IMG/VR virus record: IMGVR_UViG_3300032229_000533
Coordinates: 1 to 64,000 of that record
From: a virus
DNA: 64,000 nt
Reading direction: 5' to 3' (one strand)
The position numbers and the translations under genes were made by a program. Below, in pieces: positions 9,483 to 20,000 of the stretch. Within the stretch, counting starts at the first letter, position 1. The number at the start of each line of letters is the position of its first letter. The notes below the pieces were generated by a model, which saw only the letters and a program-made list of their open reading frames with translations, was not told where the DNA came from and did not search any database.

Positions 9483-12466
9483 TATTGTGTACAGTTAATA
9501 TTAATGTTTATTCCCACGTTTAATGAAACCGTATCAATGATATTCTGAGTTAAACATGTTAAATTTGTTATGGTTAATGTATTACCATTTAAGTAATATG
9601 TGTAGCCATAATTATACAATTGAGGTAAATAATTTATTAACGCATTTCTCCATTGTGCATTAGTTGGTACGTCAGACATACCATATCCAGTATAGAAAGA
9701 TTCTTTAATAATTTGTTCCCCACTAATTGTTAAATCAACATACCAATCACTTAGTATTGAATTTTCATAACATTCATTAATAGTTAATCCGCTTTGAGCT
9801 AACATATTATTAACTCTATTTACCAATATACTACTAAAGTTTGATACAGTAACATCACCATTAAACCATGGATAAATGTTAAAGTCTGCATATTCAGTAT
9901 TACATGTATAATCAAATATGTTTGATATGATAAAACATGGGTCAACAGGAACAGGTATAAATTGACAACCTCTTTGTCTTCTATAAACAAACTTTTGTTT
10001 ATTAAAGATTGAGTTTTCTAATCTAACCCCTCCATTCCAAATAGTTGTTGCAGGAACCATTTGTTCCACCAACTTAGTCCAATAAGGACCAATACCATTA
10101 ACATAGTCAATTAACTTTTGATATGTATATTTGTTGTTAGGTATTCCAACAGTTTGTTCTGATTCAATATATTTCCAAAATATTGATTGTAATGTAGGAT
10201 ATCCACCCGTTTTACCATCTGTAATATATTGTCTGTTTCTCGTATTAATCATGTTCTCCCAAAAAGTTTGAGAAAATTCAAAGAATGTTTTTTTCTTTGG
10301 TTCAGGATTAATGTAAGTCCAATCAACCCCACCAGGAACAGGATAACCAACAGTTATACCTGATTCAGGGATTGGGTAATCATATTGAACCGATTGATTC
10401 CAAACGTCATATACGATACCTTGAGCGGGATTTAAAAATATATCAACATTCTTAACGTTTAATACCAATTTCTCATTATCCACAAAATAATAAGCGTTGT
10501 AATCTCCTTGGGTTGAAACTCTAATTCTATCATCATCAGATAACCAAGATTTATTATTATCAACAACTTTTTGTAATTTAAACCCTTCATTCATATATGG
10601 GAAATTTCTATATCGGTTAAGATAAGTTTGACCATAAGTGAATGGAGTTAATTGAGTTTGAATATTATAGTTTTGACCTGTATAAACATTACCCGTAAGT
10701 TGAACTTGGTCAGGGCTTCTATGTTGTGGTGTAACTTCATACCAACCCGCACCTATTTGGAAAAAGAATGTTTCAGTATTTGCAGGAGCATTTGGGTAAC
10801 CCTCAGCATCCATTGGATAATCCTCTAATCTAATTGCAACATCTTGATACGTTGCGGTTGAGGTGAAGGCGGTATATAATTGTCCTTTAATTTTATAAGT
10901 TTCTCCTGGTAAGTAAGCAGGGACATCATTAACATAAGTTCCTCCTGATATACTTGCCCATTGTGTATAGAATTGGTCAAGATTAATTCTTTGGTCCGCC
11001 AAGTAAATGTGTTCGTTGTACTCAATTAGTGAATCAGGAGCCCCAATCAATCTTAATAAAAACTCAATAGACCTTCTAGTTCCTTTTGATTTAAAAAGAT
11101 AAGAAGCGTTAAGAATTAAATTTCTATAATACGCATAGTTTAATTCTGTTGGTGTTAAAGCTCTAGCATACCCAGGATACGTTGGAGTTGACGTATTACC
11201 AAACACAGAACTTAAAAAATTTTCATTAGTTATTGGTGAAAAGTTTGATGACCAACCTAATGTTCTTGCCAAGTTAACTAATAATTCTGAAGGTATATCG
11301 TTTGATGGATTATAATTAACAGAATTCATATACGCCAAACCGTCAATAAATTGTTTTACTTGGTCAAAACTTCTACCATAGATTTGAAATATTTTTTCAA
11401 CTTTCTGACCTAACGTATCAAACTCTTTTAATGAATCCGTTATTAAAAACCTTGAAATTAAATTTGTTTTAAATGAATCTAGATTAACTGCAATCGCTTG
11501 GATTTCCTCCAAATATCGGTCAAACAAAAATGAACGAATATCTAAATTCCATGTACCTTGTTTTGGCCAAGTAACTTGTTTATATTCAGTATAAATTTGA
11601 CCAAATTCATTTTGTTGTGGAACTTGAAACACTGCGGTATATTCAGGTCTTACCAATCTATTAACCAAGAATTTTTCAACTTCATCAAATGATTCTAAAA
11701 AAACTTTGTCAACAATATAATCATTTGGTCTTATCTCAAAGTCGTCATTTATTGTTGTTGCACTAACACCAAACGGAGCACCAGAAACATAAAATTGTAT
11801 TTCCCCTGATGACAATGTTTCGGAAGGTACAAAAGATAATATTCTGAATATATTATCATTAATACTAACACAATAATCCAAATAAGTGTTATATAAATTT
11901 CTATACGGTGAGACACTAATTTCTCTAACTGATAAGTTAGTTGCCGCGCTAATAGAGTAATCAATATCAAAAGGATTATTAATCCTATCAACATTTACTT
12001 TAAAGTATGTTTCGTCCGCCTGAGCGTCATAAACAATATCATAAGCAGTATTACCTGTTGTAAAATCATCGTTATTAAACATTACATCTAATGACGCAGG
12101 AAAATAATTAATAATTTTTGTTATTGAAACTCTAAATCTTTCAGACAATGACCCATACATTGAGAAATTAAGAACTTGCGAAATATCGTAATTTGGGTAA
12201 ACCCTAAATTGGGTTGCCATAATTCTTCTACTTTCCGCTAAATCCTCAATTCCCATCATGTCTAAAGACATGGGTTCAGAGAACGCCCCTACATTAAAAG
12301 TTCTATTAACCTTTTCCGTTACACCAGTAGTAAATTCAAAATTACCTTGCGTAAGTCCTCCACCCTCAACAGTTTGTAATCCTACAATGTTGTCAGAGAA
12401 GGTACCCGCTCCATTACCTGGTCTTGGGGGATAAAAGTATTTAGTATTTCTAGTTTCTACTGCCAT
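9482..12466 (-). CDS. Baseplate protein, P2 gpI-like
   Basis: 994 residues. The central part (~300-500) matches the pattern of tail proteins of the P2 gpI family: a helical stretch followed by YRNLILNASYLFKSKGTR and SIEFLLRLIGAP, a phrase typical of baseplate proteins that link the wedge to fibres. The N-terminal ~290 residues and the C-terminal ~450 are beta-rich and not recognised. In P2 the order is W (gp25 family), J (gp6 family), I, then fibres; here gp25, gp6, five large genes, this gene, then fibres. Its role is therefore inferred as connector from baseplate wedge to fibre. Both ends show one-base stop/start overlaps with neighbours, indicating tight coupling. It is far longer than P2 gpI (~175 residues). 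Confidence 0.65.
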   Translation of the reverse strand: MAVETRNTKYFYPPRPGNGAGTFSDNIVGLQTVEGGGLTQGNFEFTTGVTEKVNRTFNVGAFSEPMSLDMMGIEDLAESRRIMATQFRVYPNYDISQVLNFSMYGSLSERFRVSITKIINYFPASLDVMFNNDDFTTGNTAYDIVYDAQADETYFKVNVDRINNPFDIDYSISAATNLSVREISVSPYRNLYNTYLDYCVSINDNIFRILSFVPSETLSSGEIQFYVSGAPFGVSATTINDDFEIRPNDYIVDKVFLESFDEVEKFLVNRLVRPEYTAVFQVPQQNEFGQIYTEYKQVTWPKQGTWNLDIRSFLFDRYLEEIQAIAVNLDSFKTNLISRFLITDSLKEFDTLGQKVEKIFQIYGRSFDQVKQFIDGLAYMNSVNYNPSNDIPSELLVNLARTLGWSSNFSPITNENFLSSVFGNTSTPTYPGYARALTPTELNYAYYRNLILNASYLFKSKGTRRSIEFLLRLIGAPDSLIEYNEHIYLADQRINLDQFYTQWASISGGTYVNDVPAYLPGETYKIKGQLYTAFTSTATYQDVAIRLEDYPMDAEGYPNAPANTETFFFQIGAGWYEVTPQHRSPDQVQLTGNVYTGQNYNIQTQLTPFTYGQTYLNRYRNFPYMNEGFKLQKVVDNNKSWLSDDDRIRVSTQGDYNAYYFVDNEKLVLNVKNVDIFLNPAQGIVYDVWNQSVQYDYPIPESGITVGYPVPGGVDWTYINPEPKKKTFFEFSQTFWENMINTRNRQYITDGKTGGYPTLQSIFWKYIESEQTVGIPNNKYTYQKLIDYVNGIGPYWTKLVEQMVPATTIWNGGVRLENSIFNKQKFVYRRQRGCQFIPVPVDPCFIISNIFDYTCNTEYADFNIYPWFNGDVTVSNFSSILVNRVNNMLAQSGLTINECYENSILSDWYVDLTISGEQIIKESFYTGYGMSDVPTNAQWRNALINYLPQLYNYGYTYYLNGNTLTITNLTCLTQNIIDTVSLNVGINININCTQ

Positions 12467-13374
12467 TAAGTTGTTATCGTTGTGAAGTTTTTACTAAAAT
12501 CAATATTATTTCCTCTATTTTGTCTAACCTCATAAAGTAATGCATTAAATTGGTCTCTAATCTCATACAAGTTGTACTGTCTGTAAATGTTATTTTCAGA
12601 GTCGTAAATTGTGTAGATACCGTCATCAATAGATTTGGTTTGATTACCGTAAAGAGCAATTGCAAGAGACGAAATATCGTACTCAACCATTTCAATCTCT
12701 AATGTAACAGGGTTAAAAAACGTATTACTAATTATTATATTTTGGTCAGGTTGTCCAATAAACGGTGTTGCGTTTGGCTTATTTGTTGGTGAAGATGATG
12801 GTGATAATGTTAAAAATATTAAATTTGAATTACCATCAACATATCTATATCTTATAGATTTTTGGGTTGTATTAATCTCGTTTGTAACAACTGGTTCACA
12901 GAAGAATGATGATGTGACAACTCTAAAGAAATTAGGTATTTTTGAACCGTCAGGATTTAAATATTCAATTCTAAATCCAACTAATCCTTGGGGTACAAAT
13001 TTATTTTGAAATTGTACAGGTACGTTTGTAACATCAATTACAATACCTTTAACGTTTGGTAATGCACTTAACACACCACAATCCGTAATTTTTGTTCTGA
13101 TTTGAGCAGGTCTTAAATACAAAGTGTAAATCCCAAGAGCATTAAATTGTTCTGCAGGTAATGTTAAGTTATATAATCCACCTAAAATTTCAACGTCAGG
13201 GGTTCCACCAGTTTCAGTGTTATTAAAATAAGGTCTTAATAATGTCTGAGCATCAAGTTCTGTAAGGATAAAAGTATCCGTAACATCCCTTGATGGTGTA
13301 TAGTTCATTATAATTTGCACATCTTCAGGTGATACGTCTGAAGGTCTAATTGTTCCATATGAGCCGATTGCCAT
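12466..13374 (-). CDS. Virion-cluster protein, unknown
   Basis: 302 residues, acidic and beta-rich, without signal peptide or membrane segment. A Ser/Pro-rich stretch lies near residue 195 (LSPSSSPTNKP). The N-terminus (IRPSDVSPEDVQIIMNYTPS) and the alternation of strands suit a structural baseplate or fibre-connector subunit, but I do not recognise a family. It is followed directly by the gpI-like gene with a one-base overlap and preceded by a 25-nt gap holding a TATTTATA motif, so it probably starts a transcription unit with the fibre genes. Confidence 0.6.
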   Translation of the reverse strand: MAIGSYGTIRPSDVSPEDVQIIMNYTPSRDVTDTFILTELDAQTLLRPYFNNTETGGTPDVEILGGLYNLTLPAEQFNALGIYTLYLRPAQIRTKITDCGVLSALPNVKGIVIDVTNVPVQFQNKFVPQGLVGFRIEYLNPDGSKIPNFFRVVTSSFFCEPVVTNEINTTQKSIRYRYVDGNSNLIFLTLSPSSSPTNKPNATPFIGQPDQNIIISNTFFNPVTLEIEMVEYDISSLAIALYGNQTKSIDDGIYTIYDSENNIYRQYNLYEIRDQFNALLYEVRQNRGNNIDFSKNFTTITT

Positions 13375-13387
13375 AGTTTCTTTTTAT

Positions 13388-13398
13388 CTTATAAATAG
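13388..13398 (-). promoter_or_regulatory. Candidate late promoter motif (coding strand CTATTTATAAG)
   Basis: The motif lies about 13-16 nt before the ATG of the 302-residue gene, in a 25-nt gap between two virion genes. It shares the core of the other coding-strand motifs. Confidence 0.45.
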
Positions 13399-13399
13399 T

Positions 13400-14509
13400 T
13401 TAGTTCTTTTTTTCAACGTTAAAAAATCCATATCCGTAATTAATCATATCTCCAAGATTATCCACCTCTCCCATTCGTTGAATTCTTTCGTACGCCGAGT
13501 TCTTTCCTCTTTCAATGAAAATGTTTGTTTGTATCTGTGCTTGGTCCACAACTTTAAGTAAAACCTCATCTTTAGTTATTGGTCTTTGAGTTAAATTATT
13601 TTCTGTAAATCCCGATGATTGTTCAAAAAATATTGTAATTCCGTCAGAATAATCATAATAATTAACCCCATTTATTGTGTAGGCAGTAAATAATGGATTC
13701 ATATCTGTAACCGCACCCCATATTTGACCATTCTTAATTACAGGTACCCCAACAACATATTTTACAGAACCATATAAAGCCAAATCAGTTATACTTGACT
13801 TAGTTAATCCTGAAATTGTATATGGTATAGTAACATAATTTACTGATGTTTGAGCAGATACTTCATTAACTGCATCACCTGAAAAGATATAATCATAACT
13901 AACAGGTGTTCCCGCCCAATTACCGCCAGCAGGAATAAAAAACGCCTCCCCATTTGGATTTGTTGGTGTTACCAAACTATACGGTGTTGTAATAGTTTTA
14001 GAAACCCTTGTAACCCCCCACGGATTTGTTTGTTCTAATGAAATTGTATAAGTCGTATTTGCCGTTGGGTAAGTATGACTTAACGAGTTTGGAGTATACG
14101 TTGTTATTGTTTGTTTTGGTGACCCATCACCCCAATCTACTTTATATTCAGATAAGTCAAGGAATTTTTGAAACTCACTTGAAGTATTGTAGATATTATA
14201 CACATAAGGGTTTGATGTTGTTGAAGAAAATATAAAATTAGCAACAACATCTTTTTGTAATACAGCTCCGTCAAACGGACTATAATACCCAACATCAATA
14301 GCTGTTTGTCTAATTAGGATTGGTACGGTCAATCCTGTTAACAAAGAAGTACCATTAGGACCTGAACTAACAACTTGAGTCATTGCAGAATAAACCCCAA
14401 CAGTTTCTCCTGTATAAGTGTTATTAACATCCTGTCCTTGTAAATCTACTAAAAATAAATCTCCAAGTATTGTCTCAGGTGATACAATTATTTTATAAAA
14501 ATCTTCCAT
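13400..14509 (-). CDS. Virion protein with PKD-like domain
   Basis: 369 residues. Around residues 105-180 it carries a PKD-type Ig fold signature: YKVDWGDGSP followed by LSHTYPTANTTYTISL. PKD domains are common in Bacteroidota surface proteins and serve in carbohydrate or protein contacts. The rest is beta-rich; the C-terminus (~310-369) has a short helical, charged tail. Placed in the baseplate periphery cluster, it probably decorates the baseplate or a fibre. Its ATG overlaps the stop of the upstream gene by one base. The exact partner is unknown. Confidence 0.6.
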   Translation of the reverse strand: MEDFYKIIVSPETILGDLFLVDLQGQDVNNTYTGETVGVYSAMTQVVSSGPNGTSLLTGLTVPILIRQTAIDVGYYSPFDGAVLQKDVVANFIFSSTTSNPYVYNIYNTSSEFQKFLDLSEYKVDWGDGSPKQTITTYTPNSLSHTYPTANTTYTISLEQTNPWGVTRVSKTITTPYSLVTPTNPNGEAFFIPAGGNWAGTPVSYDYIFSGDAVNEVSAQTSVNYVTIPYTISGLTKSSITDLALYGSVKYVVGVPVIKNGQIWGAVTDMNPLFTAYTINGVNYYDYSDGITIFFEQSSGFTENNLTQRPITKDEVLLKVVDQAQIQTNIFIERGKNSAYERIQRMGEVDNLGDMINYGYGFFNVEKKN

Positions 14510-15351
14510 TATTTTGGATTAACATATTCGTACCATTTTATGGGTATTGTTGCCCCCGCTCTTCCACCCAAATTACTATAAAGTGTTTGTGTTGGGTTCA
14601 TATTAAACACTTGGTAGTTGTGTTTTTCATAATCCAATTCAACCCTATAATAGAAATACTGCGTACTATCAAAAACAAACTTGTCTCCAGTAATTGACGA
14701 TTGTGGAACATTCATCATTTTGGTAAAATATCCGTTTTTCGCATCATAAAATTTAGCGGTCATAAAGAAAGTTTTTATATTTAAAAAGTTTCTTTTCTTT
14801 AACCAATAAATAAAAAACCCTTCCTTATCTCCAACATAATCTAAAACAAAATATGGTTTTTTAATTTTAACTGGAGTCCTTTGCATTACTGCATCCATGG
14901 TTAACCCTTGTTGCGTTGGTATTATAATTGTTAAATAATTTGTTTGTCTTTTTTCATCAACATTGTCATAGAAGTCTAATTTAAAAAATGAATTTGAAAA
15001 ATTATTTGTATAATAATATATTTCATCTGTAGTAAAACCTTCGGACATATAATTGTTTCTCCAATTTGAAGAATTGTCTAAAGAACCTCCAGAATAAAAA
15101 TTAAATTCATATTGAATATCAGTATATTCAAATGGATTATCAGTATATGGGTCTGAAACCGTAATCGGCGCATGTGCAAATCTTGTTACTTCAAAATCAC
15201 CATAATCACCTGTAACTTTTTTTATTATATCTGCCTCATATTCATCAATACTTTGGTCTAATCCCAAATAGTCCCAAGTTAATTCTATCGGTATTACTAG
15301 TTCTTGATTAGTAAACCCGTCTTTTCTTATTTGTATTTTATTCACATCCAT
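14509..15351 (-). CDS. Virion-cluster protein, unknown
   Basis: 280 residues, rich in aromatic residues (many Tyr and Phe) and beta strands; no membrane segment or known motif seen. It overlaps the 3' end of the upstream 564-residue gene by 14 nt and the downstream PKD gene by one base, so it is translated as part of a tight baseplate-periphery set. A structural role is likely from context only. Confidence 0.55.
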   Translation of the reverse strand: MDVNKIQIRKDGFTNQELVIPIELTWDYLGLDQSIDEYEADIIKKVTGDYGDFEVTRFAHAPITVSDPYTDNPFEYTDIQYEFNFYSGGSLDNSSNWRNNYMSEGFTTDEIYYYTNNFSNSFFKLDFYDNVDEKRQTNYLTIIIPTQQGLTMDAVMQRTPVKIKKPYFVLDYVGDKEGFFIYWLKKRNFLNIKTFFMTAKFYDAKNGYFTKMMNVPQSSITGDKFVFDSTQYFYYRVELDYEKHNYQVFNMNPTQTLYSNLGGRAGATIPIKWYEYVNPK

Positions 15352-17032
15352 CTATCAAAGGTTTAACAGGGAAAGGAACTCCAAGTAATGCGGAGTTATA
15401 GTTTATTCCTTCAGGTATCAATCTAAATTGAATATCTTTAAACGGATACTGAGCACGATTAAGAAATGGATAATCAACACCTCTACCTAAATTATCAATA
15501 AACCCATAACTATATAAATCCCTCCATCTAAATTGTTGGTCTGAGTTTGAAAAATATGCGTAACCAGGTACTCCATCAACAGATTGAATATCTCCCGTCT
15601 CAACATAATCCGAAAAAACTCTAATTGTCATTGGTGTGTGTGGCTCATAATAATATCCTGGCGCGTTTGTATTTGAAGTTGATGTTGTTTGAAATATATC
15701 TTGATTAAATTTTAATTTATGGTAATAAGGTGAAACAACTCTTTCCAATTGTTCATAATCATTCCACTCACAAAAATCACCATCAATGGTATCCCCCGAC
15801 ATTAAATTTTGATTATAATAAAATGTCTTGGTTACACCACTTGTTAAAGTATAACTTGATGTTAATATATTTGTATTTGAATTTAAGTTAGTTGAATCCC
15901 ACCAAAAATTACTAGTTTTAGTTAAATTAAATCCCCACCCTTGTTTTAACCCAACACCATTAGTTGGTTGATTAAAATAACCAGTATATCCTTTATTTAT
16001 TATAGTTAAAAACAATTCACTAACAGGTCTTTTTTGATTATCTAATAGATTGTTTAAATCTAAATCATAATTAACAGTAATATTATAAGAATTACTACTT
16101 GTCTTTTGAGATACTCTTGAAATATTATTTGGTGTAATTGAACTGTATTCAAATTTCTTTTCCTCAATAAAAACGTTTTTTTCAAATGCGTTTTTTGTCA
16201 TCACGCAATCACCAACATTTGTTAAAATTTTGTGCTCTCTAACGTAGTATTTTGATTTAGTTTCCAAAATAGTTTCAGGGTTAATAACTCGTTTGAATGT
16301 CCCTGTAACTTTGTTGGCAAATGTAGCTCCAGTATACCCAACATTGTAAATGTTAAAAACATTAACATCACTACCAAATTGACCGTTACCTAACGAATAA
16401 ACTTGGAATAATTTAATTCCATTATAGTTAAACGATAATTCAACATACTCTCCAACAGTCAACCCGTGAGGTGCGACACATTGAAATGCAATAACGTTAC
16501 TACCGTTTTGAAGAGCATTATTAATATAAAACGGTATCCCTTCTGACGCCTTCCAATTTAAACTAGTCCCATTTAAATTATAAAATAAATCTTTATCATA
16601 ATTGTTTGTATGGGCATAACTTATATAGTAAGTCCAATTATATGTGTAAGCACTTTTTGCGTAATATCTAATATGTTGGTCACCAATATCTGGTCTAAAA
16701 AAATCAAACTCATAATACTGAGGGAACCCTTTCCAAATATTGTTTGATTTTGAAACTATTGGGTCAACATAATATAGTGTATTTCTAAATGGTACGTAGT
16801 TTGTTGTACCAGTATAAGTGTTTGAGTATAAATAATTTACTTTAAATGTTGGTCTAAAGATTGTACAAGCTTGTCTTTCATCATCATATAATTGAGCAAG
16901 ACTAATACTTTGACTCCTGTCGTATTCCGTTATCTCTTGACTCTGTTGTGTTAAAGACAATGAGATTTCTTGGTCAACAAACGGAGCTGACTTAAATTCT
17001 AAACTACTTGGTATGATTGTGTACTTATTCAA
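15338..17032 (-). CDS. Virion-cluster protein, unknown
   Basis: 564 residues, strongly aromatic and Asn-rich with long beta-prone stretches, typical of phage baseplate or fibre-connector proteins. A segment near residue 185-205 (VAPHGLTVGEYVELSF) resembles short beta-hairpin motifs found in tail spike connectors. It overlaps the upstream 1689-residue gene by 8 nt and the downstream gene by 14 nt. I do not recognise a family; a periphery subunit analogous to T4 gp8, gp9 or gp10 is possible by position only. Confidence 0.55.
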   Translation of the reverse strand: MNKYTIIPSSLEFKSAPFVDQEISLSLTQQSQEITEYDRSQSISLAQLYDDERQACTIFRPTFKVNYLYSNTYTGTTNYVPFRNTLYYVDPIVSKSNNIWKGFPQYYEFDFFRPDIGDQHIRYYAKSAYTYNWTYYISYAHTNNYDKDLFYNLNGTSLNWKASEGIPFYINNALQNGSNVIAFQCVAPHGLTVGEYVELSFNYNGIKLFQVYSLGNGQFGSDVNVFNIYNVGYTGATFANKVTGTFKRVINPETILETKSKYYVREHKILTNVGDCVMTKNAFEKNVFIEEKKFEYSSITPNNISRVSQKTSSNSYNITVNYDLDLNNLLDNQKRPVSELFLTIINKGYTGYFNQPTNGVGLKQGWGFNLTKTSNFWWDSTNLNSNTNILTSSYTLTSGVTKTFYYNQNLMSGDTIDGDFCEWNDYEQLERVVSPYYHKLKFNQDIFQTTSTSNTNAPGYYYEPHTPMTIRVFSDYVETGDIQSVDGVPGYAYFSNSDQQFRWRDLYSYGFIDNLGRGVDYPFLNRAQYPFKDIQFRLIPEGINYNSALLGVPFPVKPLIDGCE

Positions 17033-20000
17033 TTACTGAGTATTTTCTTTTAAATAGGTCTAAAGCTGTTTGACCTTTTATTGTTCCAAAATAAAAATGG
17101 AAAGGTGCTCCAACAATAAATTTACTAGGGCTAGTTGATATTGCCGATACATAATTACCACTACTGTCCATACTAAAAATATAACCTCTAAAGTTTAAAT
17201 CATTTGCTGTTGCCGTTGATGGTCTAAAATAATTTGGAGTGATTAATGAAGTTCTATCAAGTGATTGGTATCTTCTATTTTGAACAATATCAGCTTGTTT
17301 TGTTGCCCAATTATTAAGTTGACTACCAAAAATAAGATTACCTCTATTACTTTTTAATTCCCATTGATAATTTGGTACTACTTGTGACTTAATACCATAA
17401 GGGTATGGATAATTTGCACTATTATCTGGTGTTCTAAAATTAATTCTACCAGGTGTTAGGTAATCTTTTGTTTGTAAATCTTGTGTCGTTGATGAAAACC
17501 AAACAGCCATTACAGGGTTATTGGATGAACCTAAAATAGTTGTCGGTGAATTAGTTGCGGTTGTTGCATAATATTCAGGCGAAAAATTAACATTACCTAT
17601 TTCACTATTAATTGAACATAACTGAACAAAGTCACCATCAACCCTACCTTTTGGGTCAAATAATTGAAGTGGGTATCCTAAATTACGTGGTCTTGAGAAT
17701 AATATTCCAATTGAATCGTTAAGCCAACCAAGTATTGATTCTAAAAAACCTGCGTCAACCATTCTTGAAATAACAAAAAGATTTACTAAATCGGACGTAT
17801 CACCATAACTTGTTGGATTTAAACCAGGTATAATGTAAGCCTTAGTTGATGGGTCAAATGTTAATTCAGAATAAATAACATCTTTATAACCTAAATTAAT
17901 AATTGTTGTTGGGAACATTAAATTTCTTTCATTTGTTGCACTAGCAACTGTACTTCTACCAATAAATTCATTTGTACTTAAATCATAAGGACTACTTCTA
18001 AAGTAGAAATTTGTAGTAGGTTTATCAAAATAAACTATCTCTTGAGGTATTTTAGGGTCTTCAGGTTGATTTTGTGTATCATAAAAAACATTAGTTTGGA
18101 TTGGGAACATATACAATGAACCGTTAATCCAATTATTGGTAAATGTTTGAGATAAAACTCCTCTACATAGACCATACATAAATCTAAATCTATATCCCCA
18201 TTCCGCCCATATCTTCCAATCGTCAACGAATCCAAATAAATTAAGTGGGTTGTAAAATAAAATGTAACAACCTCTTGTTACAAAATTATGACCAACGCCT
18301 GATGGGTCATTACAAGGAGTTTTAACTCTAAATGCATCACCAAATCCTTCATAACAATCTAATGGTACCATACCAGCACAACTAAAACTTTCTAATACAT
18401 TAACAGCGTTAGGTAGTCCTTCAATATCAGGACCAACTTGTGATGCACCAGAACCAAATCCAAATGATTCTGAAGTCCCGTCTCTATTAATTCCATAAAT
18501 CGCAAATTGTAAATTTTGTTGTAAAATACTAGGATTGTCCACCCAATTACCTCCATCAAGAGCATCTGAAGTTGGTAGTCTATCTGTTCTCATTACATTC
18601 TTAGATGAATCGGTAATTGGTATTAACCACCCTGGTCCATATGCCTTTGTAACGTAATAACTTGTATCTATTGGACCTGAAGGCCAATTTATGGCAACTG
18701 TAGGGCATGGTCTTCCTCTATTAACTATTGTACTTCTAGCACCAAGCGGTCCAGTTGGGCTTGACCAATAAGGGGTGGTCCCTTTTAGTACACATATTTC
18801 TCCATTATCGGGGCCCCCACCAATTTTACTGTCAATAGATTTAGGATTACCATCGCAATCTGTATAATATAATGTATTACTCAAAGGCCAATAACTATTA
18901 TCAAAATACCATACTGTACACGCATTTGTTGAATAATTTGTTATTGACATTTCACCCATACCTGAAACATCTTCACTTGAATCATATTTTGAAGCTCCAA
19001 TACTTGATGACCAAAACCCATTTACCGTTTTACTTATAACCTCAGTACCTGAAGAGTTTAGATAAAAACCAGCAGAATAAGGTGGTGAATTATAATTAAC
19101 ATTATCTAAAGAACCATAATATCCAAGATTAGTACTCGTGAATGCAGTGTATGCTTGTCCATATGTTGAACTTCCTGCAATACCAGGGTTAAAGAAGTAC
19201 GATTGGTAATATATTTCTTCTTGTCCACCAAATCCTTGAACACTAATGTTAGTAGTGAGAGGTAAAGGTGGTGCTAATTTTTGAATTGGTATGTTTAATC
19301 TTGTATTCCCTGTTATTATAACTGCATCTTCAGTACTATAACCTAATATTTTACCAATACCATATTGATTAGTATATAATGGAGAATATGGGTCAACACC
19401 TCTCTGTAATATTAAAATTACTTGGTCACCATAATCATTAAAATATTCTAACGGATTTATGGTTTTATTATCATTAATAAACAATCTACCAGCAAAACGT
19501 TGCCAAATTTGATATTTTGTTGGTTGATTTAATAAATTCGGTAATGTTTGTGTTAATCCAGTACTCCACATTGTTGCCGCTTGAGATACTGTAATTGCGG
19601 TAACAACTTGGAAATATTCAATATCAGCAGCAAATTTATAGTTAGTAATTGTTGACCCTGATGGTAAACTGTAAATAATTGGAGTTGAATTAGTATATTG
19701 ACCAGTCGCATAACTAACATTAACGGTAGTTGGTGCACTTGAACTATATGATGTACCACTAATTCCATATATATCACCAGTCAATGTTGTCGCACTGTAC
19801 TTATAATTTACATCACTACTATCTACAGGGTTGACAAAACTTAACAAATCACCTGTATTATAAGTAAGGTCAGGAGTAGCTAAAACAGTAATTGTATTAT
19901 CAAAGTGAGATTTACCAATATTTGAATTTACTGCAAAACTAACTTTAATTCTATTTACCCCAGTAAAAAAGTTTTTCCTTTGATTAAATAAATTAATTCT

